Of a stretch of 64,000 nucleotides of DNA, positions 9,533-18,901 are shown one piece after another. Below the pieces are notes generated by a model. The model saw only the letters and a list, made by a program, of their open reading frames with translations. It did not search any database and had not been told where the DNA came from. Source of the stretch: Sphingomonadales bacterium. Lineage in GTDB: Bacteria > Bacteroidota > Bacteroidia > Flavobacteriales_D > Crocinitomicaceae. The translations under genes were made by a program, and so were the position numbers. Where the stretch lies: NCBI GenBank assembly GCA_016872115.1, contig VHBC01000011.1, forward strand, positions 1 to 64,000. The letters are read 5' to 3'. Numbering within the stretch: the first letter of the stretch is position 1; each line of letters opens with the position of its first letter.

Positions 9533-10416
9533 AAGCCGAAGTTACGAAGTTTCGTTATTTCCCCTTTAAAGAAATTACCATCTACATACGATTCAATGCC
9601 ATGAACCACCATTTTCTCAGAAAATTGATACATGAACCATGAAATATGCGACACTTTGTGATGGGGTCCATAAGAAGCAATCCACAAAGGGTAACCATCG
9701 ATGCTTCCTTTTAAATAGCGCTCGTAAAAGAAACGCCCCGTATATACGATGGGCTTACAATGGTAGTGTTGCTCTACAATACGCAACCAGTTTTGAACAC
9801 CCTTTCGCAAATTTGCTGGACCAAAAATTGACATATGTTCCACATCCAAAACGGGCGGTAAGTCGCCTTTATTAAGTCGCACATTTGCAATGAAATGGGC
9901 TGCTTGCTCGGCAGAATTTTCTGAAGGACGGTAATAATGATAAGCGCCGCGTTTGAAGCCGCAGCGATCAATTTCCTGCCAATTTCTGCTAAATTGTGAG
10001 TCATGGCCGTTGCGGCCCATTGTGGCTCTGGCAACCACAAAGCGCAATGGGTGTTTGGTGAGCAAGACTTCGTCCCAATTAATGTTTCCTTGGTATTGTG
10101 AAACATCGATGCCAAAACAAAAATTGCGGTCATCGGCAAGGGAGGTCTCTGCTAGTGTTTCTGCGGTATTATTGCGCAAGACAGGTCTAAAAAGGTCGAG
10201 ACGGTCGTAATAGCGAATAAATACAAAAACATAGGCCACAAAAGTAAGAACCAACAGCCAAGGCAAATAAGGTCTTTTGCGACGCCATTTTTTTTTGGAC
10301 CAAAAGAGCAAAAGCGCTAAAAGTCCAAAAAGTCCCAAGACATATTGCGGATGATTGAGTAGCCACAAAGAAATTGAACGCAAATAGTGCATAAACAAAG
10401 ATACTAATCCAAACAC
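9529..10416 (-). CDS. GH25 family lysozyme, membrane-anchored
   Basis: Muramidase-type glycoside hydrolase of 295 residues. Two N-terminal hydrophobic segments (about 25-41 and 53-68), separated by a basic cytoplasmic linker (KKKWRRKR), anchor it in the inner membrane. The GH25 barrel at about 98-285 faces the periplasm. Family hallmarks are the GIDVSQYQG strand with the first Asp, ARATMG, KRGAYHYYRP, and PVLDVEHM, which carries the catalytic DxE pair. The likely target is the cell's own peptidoglycan, since the domain is tethered rather than secreted. The start overlaps the LRR gene by 13 nt. Confidence 0.88.
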   Translation of the reverse strand: MFGLVSLFMHYLRSISLWLLNHPQYVLGLFGLLALLLFWSKKKWRRKRPYLPWLLVLTFVAYVFVFIRYYDRLDLFRPVLRNNTAETLAETSLADDRNFCFGIDVSQYQGNINWDEVLLTKHPLRFVVARATMGRNGHDSQFSRNWQEIDRCGFKRGAYHYYRPSENSAEQAAHFIANVRLNKGDLPPVLDVEHMSIFGPANLRKGVQNWLRIVEQHYHCKPIVYTGRFFYERYLKGSIDGYPLWIASYGPHHKVSHISWFMYQFSEKMVVHGIESYVDGNFFKGEITKLRNFGL

Positions 10417-10970
10417 TTACATGGCGGATCAATTAGAACTTTGGTGTTTGGTAGCCGAGAGCTCAATTGTTTGGCAAAAATAGTTCCGTACATAACACCT
10501 TCAATATTGAGTTCTTTCAATTGAGGCAACAAAAAAATGCCTTCACCGAACTGCTCAATGCCGTTGGCATATAAATCGAGTATTTCTAATTTTTGCAATG
10601 CGGCGATTTGTTCAGGAATCAATGTAATCGCATTTCGGTCTAAATGCAAAACCTTCAGTTGGGTCATTTGACAAAGTACTAAAGGAAAAACCTCGAATTT
10701 GTTGCGACCTAAATCGAGCACTTCCAAATTTTGAAATTGCTTGAAATTTACAGGCAACTCTTTGAATTTATTTTTAGAAAGATTGATGGACTTCAATTCT
10801 GTGAATCGGAAGATTTCGGTTGGCAAGCTATCCCACTTGAGGCCAGCACAATCTAAGTATTTTACTTGGCCAGCATCCATCTTTAGCGCATCTTCCCATT
10901 TAATTAATTGGGCGTTTGTCAAGTTTATGACGCCAAACAACAAGAAATAAAGAAAAAGGAATCGGAACAT
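10404..10970 (-). CDS. Exported leucine-rich repeat protein
   Basis: A 188-residue protein with a signal peptide (about 1-20, ending LTNAQ). About five leucine-rich repeats span residues 40-165 with the pattern LxxLxLxxNxIxxIP (NKFKELP, NKFEVFP, NAITLIP, NGIEQFG). A Cys-containing end (PPCKCLD) follows. LRR solenoids mediate protein binding; no partner can be named. It overlaps the GH25 lysozyme by 13 nt and is the first gene of the minus-strand operon that runs through rnpA. Confidence 0.82.
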   Translation of the reverse strand: MFRFLFLYFLLFGVINLTNAQLIKWEDALKMDAGQVKYLDCAGLKWDSLPTEIFRFTELKSINLSKNKFKELPVNFKQFQNLEVLDLGRNKFEVFPLVLCQMTQLKVLHLDRNAITLIPEQIAALQKLEILDLYANGIEQFGEGIFLLPQLKELNIEGVMYGTIFAKQLSSRLPNTKVLIDPPCKCLD

Positions 10971-10974
10971 CAGA

Positions 10975-10982
10975 CTAAGGTA
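10975..10982 (-). promoter_or_regulatory. Putative -7 box of the LRR-GH25-rnpA run
   Basis: Minus-strand TACCTTAG has one mismatch to TAnnTTTG. It ends exactly 4 nt (TCTG) before the ATG at 10970, matching the leaderless spacing seen at perfect boxes in this window. Confidence 0.4.
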
Positions 10983-11055
10983 GAAAAAAAATAATACGTT
11001 CGGTTGTCAGTATTTATTGTACATTTAACCATATCTTAACCCAGAAAAATACACT

Positions 11056-12381
11056 ATGAAATTCCTACTTACCCTACCTTTTTTATTTTGCGCTCATTTT
11101 GGATTTTCACAAGCTGGCCCAATAGATTTTGAACCCAACGGTTTTGGCGCTAATTGGGCTTGGACTACCTTTGAAAATGGCAACAACCCACCTTTAGAAA
11201 TTGTCAGTAACCCCAATCAAAGTGGTATCAATATTTCTGCAACGGTCTGCAAATTTACAGCTTTAGTCAACGGGGCTCCTTGGGCAGGTTTTGAATCCGT
11301 ACACGGGCAAGGGATTGGTGTATTTAACTTAACCTCAGCCAATTGTCAAATAAAAATGATGGTATATAAATCGGTAATCAGCCCAGTAGGACTCAAATTT
11401 GCCACGCCTTCAGGTGCTTCTACTGGAGAAATTTTAATCAGTAATAGCGTTGTTGATCAATGGGAAGAACTGACCTTTGATTTTACTAATGTATTGAGTG
11501 CGCCTTCATCAATTGGAATTGATCAAATTATTGTTTTTCCCGATTTCGGACAACGCTCCGACAACAACATATGTTACATCGATAACATCAAATTCTCGAA
11601 TCAAGATGGCAGTCAAAATACTGCACCTATGGTACCTGCACCTACGCCAACTTATCCGGCGGCTAGTGTGATTTCTCTATTTAGCAATCCTTATGTAAAC
11701 GTTACCGTAGATACTTGGCAAGCCCCATGGTCAAGCGCGCAACTTACAGACTTACAAATTCAAGGAAATGATACCAAGCGCTATTCAGCTATGAATTTTA
11801 CAGGCATTGAAACCTTAGGTGCCAATCAGCTTGACCTCAGTGGCATGACGCATATGCGCCTCGATTACTGGACGGCAAATATGAATCCGTTTAAAGTCAA
11901 ATTGGTCGATTTTGGCAATAATGGACAATATGCAGGTGGCGACGACAGCGAAAGCGAACTGAGTTTTCAGCCCATTGCTCAGACTTGGAATACCTTAGAA
12001 ATTCCGCTTTCGCAATTCAGTAACCTAAATAGCCTCAGTCACTTCTCGCAACTCATTTTATCAGGAGAACCTGTCGGAACCGGGGTTGTGTTTATCGATA
12101 ATGTCTTGTTTTACGATCAAAGCACAAATAACCTTCACGACCAACAACCGAGCCTATTTTCTATTTGGCCTAATCCATGCAGTCAAGCTATTGAAATTCA
12201 AAGCAATGAAAATATCCTACAATTGGCAATTTACGACGCTCTTGGGCAATTGCAAATGCGTTTGGAACCAAACGCCAATAGCGTTTCTATTTCATTGGCC
12301 CATTTATCAAATGGGCTTTATTTGGTGACAATCCAGAAACAGAGCGGGGCCACTCAACAACGGCAAGTACTCAAAAACTAA
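11056..12381 (+). CDS. T9SS-exported protein with two jelly-roll (CBM-like) modules
   Basis: Secreted 441-residue protein. After a signal peptide (1-19, ending FGFSQ) come two beta-sandwich modules, at about 20-180 and 200-350. Each ends in a similar strand motif (ICYIDNIKFS and VVFIDNVLFYD), which suggests duplication of a carbohydrate-binding-type jelly roll. A type-A T9SS C-terminal domain at about 365-441 (FSIWPNPC ... LSNGLYLVTI) sends it through the outer membrane for surface attachment or release. Similar modules accompany laminarin- or glucan-binding proteins, so glycan binding is plausible but unproven. It overlaps ribF tail to tail by 4 nt. Confidence 0.8.
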   Translation: MKFLLTLPFLFCAHFGFSQAGPIDFEPNGFGANWAWTTFENGNNPPLEIVSNPNQSGINISATVCKFTALVNGAPWAGFESVHGQGIGVFNLTSANCQIKMMVYKSVISPVGLKFATPSGASTGEILISNSVVDQWEELTFDFTNVLSAPSSIGIDQIIVFPDFGQRSDNNICYIDNIKFSNQDGSQNTAPMVPAPTPTYPAASVISLFSNPYVNVTVDTWQAPWSSAQLTDLQIQGNDTKRYSAMNFTGIETLGANQLDLSGMTHMRLDYWTANMNPFKVKLVDFGNNGQYAGGDDSESELSFQPIAQTWNTLEIPLSQFSNLNSLSHFSQLILSGEPVGTGVVFIDNVLFYDQSTNNLHDQQPSLFSIWPNPCSQAIEIQSNENILQLAIYDALGQLQMRLEPNANSVSISLAHLSNGLYLVTIQKQSGATQQRQVLKN

Positions 12382-13313
12382 AGTAATCGAAAATAAGAAC
12401 GGACTAATTGCTCATCTTGTTGGAGTTGGGCTTTGAGTGCGTTGAGATTTTCAAATTTATGTTCGGGACGGATGTGCACATGTAGGGATAAAGCCAAGTA
12501 GGCTTCGTAGATGTCTTCATGGAAATCAAAAAAATGTACTTCAATTTTTTTGACGGTTTTGGTCTCCTGAATGGTTGGGCGCCAACCGATATTCATCATG
12601 CCATATAACTTACGTCCTTTATATTCTGTAGATACACCATAGACGCCATCGGCGGGCAGGATTTTTTCTGTTTCGGTGAGCGCTACATTTGCAGTAGGAT
12701 AACCAATATTTCGGCCATTTTGCAGCCCCCTCGATACAAAACCCGAGACCTGATAAGGTTGACCGAGGTAAGTGTTGGCTTGTTGGATTTGACCCGCAGC
12801 AATTGCTTTTCTGATTTTTGAAGAGCTGATGTACACAGCATCGATTTGCTCAACAGGAATTTCTGTAACCGTAAAGCTTCCTTTTGCTTCGTAAGTTCGC
12901 AAGAATGCTAAATTACCTTGTCGGTCATGGCCAAATTGGTGGTCGTAGCCAATGATTACCCTTTGGGCATTCAAGCCCTTAATGAGGATATTCTCGACGA
13001 ACGCGGCGGCCGATTGCTGGGCAAATTGTTCGTTGAATTCTAATACTACAACATGATCTAAACCAAGTGCTTCTAGGCGTGCCATTTTCTCCTCTTGGGT
13101 TTGGATGAGTCCTAAGGGTTCTGATGGAAAAAGTACTTTGCGAGGGTGAGGATGAAAGGTGAGTAAAACCGATGCATGGCCTAGCTCTTTCGCTACTTGG
13201 CAAACAGAGGACAATATTTTTTGATGGCCTAAATGTAAGCCATCGAAAGTACCGATTGTGACCACCGTTGGTTGGTCAATAGGAAAAGAGTGGAGTTCTT
13301 TGTGCAGCTGCAT
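12378..13313 (-). CDS. ribF: Bifunctional riboflavin kinase/FAD synthetase
   Basis: Makes FMN and then FAD from riboflavin and ATP. The N-terminal nucleotidyltransferase domain has the HxGH motif in G21TFDGLHLGH30 and a late ISSSKIRKAI motif. The C-terminal flavokinase domain has the GRNIGYPTANV motif at about 200 and the GVYGV strand. Its 311 residues equal the normal length. The ATG shares one base with the queA stop (TAATG), so the two genes form a coupled pair. Confidence 0.96.
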   Translation of the reverse strand: MQLHKELHSFPIDQPTVVTIGTFDGLHLGHQKILSSVCQVAKELGHASVLLTFHPHPRKVLFPSEPLGLIQTQEEKMARLEALGLDHVVVLEFNEQFAQQSAAAFVENILIKGLNAQRVIIGYDHQFGHDRQGNLAFLRTYEAKGSFTVTEIPVEQIDAVYISSSKIRKAIAAGQIQQANTYLGQPYQVSGFVSRGLQNGRNIGYPTANVALTETEKILPADGVYGVSTEYKGRKLYGMMNIGWRPTIQETKTVKKIEVHFFDFHEDIYEAYLALSLHVHIRPEHKFENLNALKAQLQQDEQLVRSYFRLL

Positions 13314-14371
13314 TAGAGAATGAGCATGGCGTCACCGTAAGAATAGAATCTATATTTTTCTTTGACCGCTTCTTCGTAAGCCTTGTGCATGAGTTCATGT
13401 CCCATAAAGGCTGAAATCATCATGAGTAACGTAGAGAGCGGTGTGTGGAAATTAGTGATTAGACAGTCAGCAATACTGAATTCGTATGGAGGAAAAATAA
13501 ACTTATTGGTCCAGCCATCGTAAGGTTTTAGATAGCCTTCTGTGGATACCGAAGATTCAATGGAACGCATTGAAGTGGTGCCAATAGCACAAACTTTGCG
13601 CTTTTGGCGCTTAGCGTCATTGACTATGTTTACTGCCGCTTCTGGAATAATGACTTGTTCTGAATCCATTTTGTGTTTGGTAAGGTCTTCAACCTCCACC
13701 GAACGGAAAGTACCAAGGCCAACGTGCAGCGTAAGTTCTGCAAAAATAATTCCTTCTAACTCTAAACGCTTGAGCAGTTGTTTTGAAAAGTGTAAGCCAG
13801 CTGTTGGCGCTGCAACGGCGCCTTCTACGCTCGCAAAAACGGTTTGGTAACGCTCTTCGTCTTCGGGTTCTACTTCTCTTTTGATGTATTTTGGAAGCGG
13901 TGTCTCGCCTAACTCGGTGATTTTTGCTTTGAATTCTTCATAAGGTCCGTCAAAAAGAAAACGCAAAGTACGACCTCTTGATGTGGTGTTGTCAATGACC
14001 TCTGCAACAAGAGAATCATCTTCTCCAAAATAGAGCTTGTTGCCAATGCGAATCTTGCGAGCAGGATCGACGAGCACATCCCAAAGTAAACTTTCTCTGT
14101 TGAGTTCACGAAGTAAAAAAACCTCGATTTTTGCACCAGTTTTTTCTTTGTTTCCGTACATGCGTGCTGGAAAAACACGCGTGTTATTACGGATCATGAC
14201 ATCGCCCTCTTCAAAATAATCGATGACGTCGCAAAACATTTTGTGTTCTATGAGGCCCGTTGAACGGTGCACAACCATAAGACGGCATTCGTCTCGGTTT
14301 TCTTTAGGATAATTTGCAATTAATTCTTCGGGAAGGTGGAAGTCAAAATCTGACAATTTCATTTTACTCAT
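13313..14371 (-). CDS. queA: S-adenosylmethionine:tRNA ribosyltransferase-isomerase
   Basis: Converts preQ1-tRNA to epoxyqueuosine-tRNA using the ribosyl part of SAM. The conserved N-terminus is [16 protein letters not shown]. The body holds [25 protein letters not shown] and a C-terminal SYGDAMLI motif. Two starts are possible, ATG 14371 (MSKMKLSDF) and ATG 14362 (MKLSDF); I give the longer. A further in-frame ATG at 14410 would begin upstream of the predicted transcription start and adds an unconserved tail, so I reject it. It is co-transcribed with ribF. Confidence 0.94.
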   Translation of the reverse strand: MSKMKLSDFDFHLPEELIANYPKENRDECRLMVVHRSTGLIEHKMFCDVIDYFEEGDVMIRNNTRVFPARMYGNKEKTGAKIEVFLLRELNRESLLWDVLVDPARKIRIGNKLYFGEDDSLVAEVIDNTTSRGRTLRFLFDGPYEEFKAKITELGETPLPKYIKREVEPEDEERYQTVFASVEGAVAAPTAGLHFSKQLLKRLELEGIIFAELTLHVGLGTFRSVEVEDLTKHKMDSEQVIIPEAAVNIVNDAKRQKRKVCAIGTTSMRSIESSVSTEGYLKPYDGWTNKFIFPPYEFSIADCLITNFHTPLSTLLMMISAFMGHELMHKAYEEAVKEKYRFYSYGDAMLIL

Positions 14372-14407
14372 AGGACAATCTTTTAGCCCTCGTTTAGAAA
14401 GGGAGCG

Positions 14408-14439
14408 CAAAGATACAACATCAAGACCCCCTATGTCAA
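14408..14439 (-). promoter_or_regulatory. Promoter of queA-ribF
   Basis: On the minus strand a -33 TTG (14439-14437) is followed after 21 nt by the -7 box TATCTTTG (14415-14408), which fits the Bacteroidota consensus. The TTG lies inside the first of three 12-bp direct repeats. Transcription would start near 14403, about 30 nt before the queA start codon. Confidence 0.6.
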
Positions 14440-14469
14440 GTATTTGAGCAAGTATTTGTTCAAGTATTT
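14437..14469. repeat. Three direct repeats, 12-bp period
   Basis: The nonamer CAAGTATTT occurs three times, at 14437, 14449 and 14461, with 3-nt spacers GAG and GTT. The array fills the gap between the MBOAT stop codon and the queA promoter. Its queA-proximal copy overlaps the -33 element. Phased repeats of this kind are often binding sites for a dimeric or multimeric regulator, but simple slippage is also possible. Confidence 0.75.
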
Positions 14470-16131
14470 CTAAAATTGAAAGTAAACAAACGCTTTGAAT
14501 GTATCAGAAACAGCCTGATACATGATAAAAACACAAAAAGCAAAGGTGAGAGCCTGCAGTGGAAAGGGCCATTTAGAGAAAAATAATACCGTTTTATCTT
14601 TCCAGTTTTGTGGCAGCCAATGTGCGAGATAACCAAGTAGGATCAAATAAAATACCGCTTGGAAGTTATTCCAAACTTTCCACCAAACTTGTATAGACCA
14701 ATCAAAATGCTGCGCAATATGATTGAGGTATTCTAGCGGCTGGTCAGGCTCCGATAGTCGAAACCAAATTCGGGTAAACGTAATAAACGAAAGTGTGAAA
14801 AAAATGCGCCATGAACGGATAGGCCAGGAGGTGTTGTTTTGGTAAGGACTTATGCGTTTCCAATAATTATAAAGCACCAAAGCCGCACCGTTCATGGCCC
14901 CCCAGATTACAAAATTTTGGCTGGCTCCGTGCCATAAACCACCAACAATCATAGTAATTAATAAATTGAGGTCTCGAACGGCAAATGTTTTGAACGCTGG
15001 CCACAGTTGCCATAAAATCAGATAAATAACAAGTAAACCACCATAGACATACCATAATTCTACCCAACCTGTAATAAAAAATAAAAAACCAAGAATAACA
15101 GCCGTCATGACCGCTGTGCCAATGGATCCTTTTTGATTACCACCAAGTGGTATGTAGAGATAGTCGCGAAGCCATGCCCCTAAAGATTTGTGCCAACGTC
15201 GCCAAAAGTCAGCAACTGAAACTGACTTATACGGTGAATTAAAGTTTTCAAGCAATGTAAAGCCCATTAACCTCGATACGCCAATGGCCATATCGGTGTA
15301 GCCTGAAAAGTCAGCATAAATCTGTAGAGAATAGCCAAACATGGCCAACATACCTACAAAACCAGGATAGGCCTCAGGTGCGTCTAGTACTTTATCGATG
15401 AAATGAACTGCAATGTAATCGGCAAAAACCAATTTTTTAAGCAGGCCTTTACCGATCATCCAAAGCGCACCGGAAAAGGCAAGTTTGTTCAGTTCAAAAG
15501 GTTGATGAATTTGAGGGATGAAATCCCTGGCCCGTATAATTGGACCGAGAATAAGGTGAGGGAAATAGGTCACGTAAAATGCGTAATCGAAAAAATTAGT
15601 TGAGGCCTTGATTTCCTTTCTAGAGATATCTACAAGATAGGAGATGTTGTGAAAAGTGAAGAAGGACACACCAATGGGAACCAAAATTTTATCGACAAAA
15701 CTTCCTTTCCCAAACCACTCATTACCAATGACAGCAAATTGGTTCACAACGTTAAAATCTGTTCCAAATTGTGCATTGAAAGCCTCCGTGAAAAAGTAAG
15801 CGTACTTGAAATAGAAAAGCCCCAGTAAATTTAAAGTCAGACCTAAAATGAGCCAAGCTTTGTTTGCTCTAGAGCCCTCTCTCTCTTGAACACCTAAGCC
15901 AAGTAAATAATTGATCAGGAGCATGGTGGCCAAAAGCAAAACAAAATTGCCTGAGGTCTTATAATAAAAAAATAAACTGACACCTGTCAGAAAAATACTA
16001 CGCAAAAGAAAGCGTTTGTGGATAAGTACAAATAAAGCCATTACAGCGAGAAAAAACAGCCAGAAATCAAGACGGTTAAAAACCAAACTCTCTTGTTGCT
16101 GCCATGAAAAAAGTTCGTTGATGCGGTTCAT
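14470..16131 (-). CDS. MBOAT family O-acyltransferase (AlgI/DltB-like)
   Basis: Integral membrane acyltransferase of 553 residues with about twelve helices. The AlgI-type core has [25 protein letters not shown] and the conserved catalytic histidine His401 in GGLWHGAS. AlgI relatives move acetyl groups across the inner membrane for O-acetylation of exopolysaccharide or peptidoglycan by a periplasmic partner. The two genes just upstream encode SGNH-fold partners and overlap it by 4 nt each, which completes a probable acetylation operon. The glycan target is unknown. Confidence 0.9.
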   Translation of the reverse strand: MNRINELFSWQQQESLVFNRLDFWLFFLAVMALFVLIHKRFLLRSIFLTGVSLFFYYKTSGNFVLLLATMLLINYLLGLGVQEREGSRANKAWLILGLTLNLLGLFYFKYAYFFTEAFNAQFGTDFNVVNQFAVIGNEWFGKGSFVDKILVPIGVSFFTFHNISYLVDISRKEIKASTNFFDYAFYVTYFPHLILGPIIRARDFIPQIHQPFELNKLAFSGALWMIGKGLLKKLVFADYIAVHFIDKVLDAPEAYPGFVGMLAMFGYSLQIYADFSGYTDMAIGVSRLMGFTLLENFNSPYKSVSVADFWRRWHKSLGAWLRDYLYIPLGGNQKGSIGTAVMTAVILGFLFFITGWVELWYVYGGLLVIYLILWQLWPAFKTFAVRDLNLLITMIVGGLWHGASQNFVIWGAMNGAALVLYNYWKRISPYQNNTSWPIRSWRIFFTLSFITFTRIWFRLSEPDQPLEYLNHIAQHFDWSIQVWWKVWNNFQAVFYLILLGYLAHWLPQNWKDKTVLFFSKWPFPLQALTFAFCVFIMYQAVSDTFKAFVYFQF

Positions 16132-17399
16132 TTGATTTGCATTATTGAATTTGGCAAGTTCTTTTTAAAGGCTTCAATGAGCAAAGTGCCTTTCAAGTGA
16201 TAACCCGTTGCCGTAAAATGGACATAATCAGATTGCATAAGGCCCGCATTTTTCCAGGTTTTAGAAGAGCCGAGCTCGCCCATGATGCCATAAAAATCCC
16301 AAACTCCTGTTTGGTATTGAGCTGCCAATTGAAAAATGACTTCACGCTGTCTTTCGGTATTCCGATTGGGGTATTTGCGTTGGTAGTAATCGTCATTGGG
16401 AATAGTCAGTAAAATGGCACAATTTGGATTACTTTGTAAGACCTGAATAATCATCTTTTCAAGATTTGACTTGTATTGTTGTGGGTCGAAGGCATCATAA
16501 GAACAGTGCGCATCGTTGGTGCCTACCGAAAAAATAAATAAATCAGGCGGGCTCAATTGAAGATCTCTACTGAAATTCCTGTTCGCCAAATAAGTTGGTA
16601 AGCTTGCCCCGTTGATGCCAATGGCAGTATAACTTATTCCGGGTAAATCGTTAAGAAACTCAAAGCCATAAAGTTCCATCGTAAATGGATCTAAACTATT
16701 TTTTACAAAAAGTAAATCCAAGGAATCCAAATGATCTGAAAATGCAACCTCGGTATAACCTAAGTTTGGATAGTGATTTAAGGCTGTTACCAACAACTCT
16801 TGATCGCCGAAATTGAAGTCGTAGGGAAATGCGCCAGTATTATGATAAATTCTCAAGCGATCAAATGGCGGCTTGGCTGCAGTGCGTAAATGCTTGAAAT
16901 TGATGACTATCAAAGAATCTGAACATGTTATTGCTGCCCCACTTAGACCATAGTCCAGATCTTCTGGACCTTGATTGACACTACGGTAGCCTTTCCATGT
17001 GTTTGGAGAGCTAAAATTGTAATTTGAAGGATTATTGGTGTGTGCTAAATTAAAAGGAAAAACCAAGCCCCGCTCACCGCTTAACCCGGGCCAATTGGTT
17101 TGTAAGAAAGTTCTGAAATCGTGCGTGTAGATGTCCGCTTGCAAATGGGAACCGCCAATGTGATAAAAATTGAGCTTGCCTTTTTTCGAGGCAATCATTT
17201 CTGAAAGCGCTGAATCTAAATATGACCAATTTAGACTTTGTGCGCTAAAAAATTGGAATTGATTACATTGAACTGCAATGAACGGATATTTTTCAGCAAT
17301 TTCGAGTTCTGTAGGGCTCAAAGAATCACTGGTGCAGAATGGCTTTGTTTGTCCAAAAATCAACAAAGGGAAAATCAAAACAAGCAAAGTGCTTTTCAT
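16128..17399 (-). CDS. SGNH/GDSL hydrolase family protein, second copy
   Basis: Exported 423-residue protein with a signal peptide (1-16). Its SGNH-fold blocks are GGSHLQAD (block I, with GSH replacing the usual GDS), VGTNDAHCS (block III, GxND) and DYVHFTATGY (block V, DxxH). Next to an MBOAT transporter, such proteins usually act as periplasmic O-acetyltransferases or esterases. The start overlaps the upstream paralogue by 4 nt and the stop overlaps the MBOAT gene by 4 nt. Confidence 0.83.
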   Translation of the reverse strand: MKSTLLVLIFPLLIFGQTKPFCTSDSLSPTELEIAEKYPFIAVQCNQFQFFSAQSLNWSYLDSALSEMIASKKGKLNFYHIGGSHLQADIYTHDFRTFLQTNWPGLSGERGLVFPFNLAHTNNPSNYNFSSPNTWKGYRSVNQGPEDLDYGLSGAAITCSDSLIVINFKHLRTAAKPPFDRLRIYHNTGAFPYDFNFGDQELLVTALNHYPNLGYTEVAFSDHLDSLDLLFVKNSLDPFTMELYGFEFLNDLPGISYTAIGINGASLPTYLANRNFSRDLQLSPPDLFIFSVGTNDAHCSYDAFDPQQYKSNLEKMIIQVLQSNPNCAILLTIPNDDYYQRKYPNRNTERQREVIFQLAAQYQTGVWDFYGIMGELGSSKTWKNAGLMQSDYVHFTATGYHLKGTLLIEAFKKNLPNSIMQIK

Positions 17400-18850
17400 T
17401 CTTGACCTCCTTTTTTACTCAGCCAATTTGAATAAGCAGCTCCAAAGGCTTCAAAAAAGTACTGTGATGCGATACTCGCACCCCGGGGTGTAAAATGGAC
17501 GTAATCTTTACCTGCTAAACCTTGTGAGACCCATGCCGGCATTGAATTGAAGCCGCCCATTGTCGCATATAAATTCCAGAAAGCCACACCGTTGTCCAAA
17601 CACATTTTTTGCATCCGATCAACAGTATACGGTAAGAGAGGGTAAGTCTCAAAAACGCCATCGTTTAACCTTGACATATCGCTTGGGCCAATCAGGATAA
17701 TAGCCGCGTCCGGAACTAACTTCTGTATGTAGTTGATACGGTTTTTAAGAGAGGATACATAATAACGCACACTACTGCTATCTCGGAATGTGTGTACGGA
17801 ATTGCCGCCGAATTGTAAAATGAACAATTTGGTATTGGCTTCGCGATGCATTTGAGCAAACAGGGTGGCATCTGAAGAGCTGAGATCGTGCCCAGAAGAA
17901 CCGCGCATGGCTACGTTATTCACTTGTACGCCAACATCTCCCTCTAGGCTAAAACCTGAAAATACCGGACTTTTTGTCGAGGAAAACACATAACGCAATT
18001 TTCCTGGATTCTGCTCAAAGCTGAGCGGCAAAACATGGGGAGCGCCATCTGCAATTAATGAATCTTCATGAATCAGTTTATCATTTTGATATACTTTGAC
18101 ACTGCATGGTTTGTAGCAACTATTATAAAAGCACTTGACTTGACTGTAAGAGCGTGCCCTAGCAAAGGCAGCTGCAGAAGGTGCGATCTCAATCCAGGCC
18201 TCTACCGGTGTTTTTAATTCTGTTGCGCCGTCGGTAAATGTTGCTGAGGAGAGCATAGCTCCATAGCGACGCGAACTCATTTTTGGTGGCCAAAAAGAGG
18301 TATAGCGCTTGAAATTTGGCGAAACGCTTTGCTTGAAACTTTGGGTCGCGTAGACATTATATGCTGGAATAAGCCCAGGCCCAATTCCACCAAATTGCTG
18401 CTGAATGCGCTGTCTTATATAACCAGTCATACGGTCGCCTTCAATTTGAGAATCCCCATAATGAAAAATGCTAATTTTTTGACCTGAAGCGGCATTCTGA
18501 AGCACTTCAAAAAAATGCGCCATTCGCGCTTCTGCACTTTGACTCAAGATGAGTGGATTGGCGGTTACGGCAGCCAATGCCCCGCCTTCTGGCAAACCTG
18601 CTTGCCCTGAACTTCTGCCTGAATGTTTAGGGCCAGCGTTGATATCCGAGGTATCAACGGCCGAAACAATTTTCTCAATATTTTTCTTGACTTGTTTTTT
18701 ACCTACCCATACCTTTTCAATTGGTAGAAAGCGCCAATGGATTCCGAGCCATTGCACCCCGTTTTTAGGTAAAAAAACACTCGGAATGCACAAAAGTGAC
18801 AAAACCAATATTAAAAAAAGAAGAACTTTGTATGGGCGTATTTGTTGCAC
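17396..18850 (-). CDS. SGNH/GDSL hydrolase family protein, first copy
   Basis: A 484-residue protein with an N-terminal membrane anchor (about 8-26), placing the enzyme in the periplasm. Catalytic blocks are HYGDSQIEGDRM (block I, GDSQ), QFGGNSVHTF (block III, Asn kept) and DYVHFTPRGAS (block V, DxxH). A beta-rich insert at about 190-330 separates blocks I and III, as in PatB/AlgX-like acetyltransferases. It heads the three-gene operon SGNH-SGNH-MBOAT and is a distant paralogue of the next gene. Confidence 0.85.
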   Translation of the reverse strand: MQQIRPYKVLLFLILVLSLLCIPSVFLPKNGVQWLGIHWRFLPIEKVWVGKKQVKKNIEKIVSAVDTSDINAGPKHSGRSSGQAGLPEGGALAAVTANPLILSQSAEARMAHFFEVLQNAASGQKISIFHYGDSQIEGDRMTGYIRQRIQQQFGGIGPGLIPAYNVYATQSFKQSVSPNFKRYTSFWPPKMSSRRYGAMLSSATFTDGATELKTPVEAWIEIAPSAAAFARARSYSQVKCFYNSCYKPCSVKVYQNDKLIHEDSLIADGAPHVLPLSFEQNPGKLRYVFSSTKSPVFSGFSLEGDVGVQVNNVAMRGSSGHDLSSSDATLFAQMHREANTKLFILQFGGNSVHTFRDSSSVRYYVSSLKNRINYIQKLVPDAAIILIGPSDMSRLNDGVFETYPLLPYTVDRMQKMCLDNGVAFWNLYATMGGFNSMPAWVSQGLAGKDYVHFTPRGASIASQYFFEAFGAAYSNWLSKKGGQE

Positions 18851-18866
18851 GAATCAATATCTTGGG

Positions 18867-18874
18867 CAAATATA
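18867..18874 (-). promoter_or_regulatory. -7 box of the SGNH-SGNH-MBOAT operon
   Basis: A perfect TATATTTG on the minus strand lies 16 nt upstream of the ATG at 18850. No TTG is found at the usual 19-21 nt spacing upstream. Confidence 0.5.
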
Positions 18875-18901
18875 GTTCATCTTTAGGCAAATATTAAGCA
18901 T

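Noticed and set aside
13909-14410. Longer N-terminus for queA (ATG 14410)
   Set aside because: It would begin upstream of the predicted transcription start and adds residues not found in the family; ATG 14371 or 14362 fits.
14437-14469. CRISPR-like or transposon-end interpretation of the direct repeats
   Set aside because: Units are 9 bp with 3-bp spacers and there are no cas genes, transposase or target-site duplication nearby.
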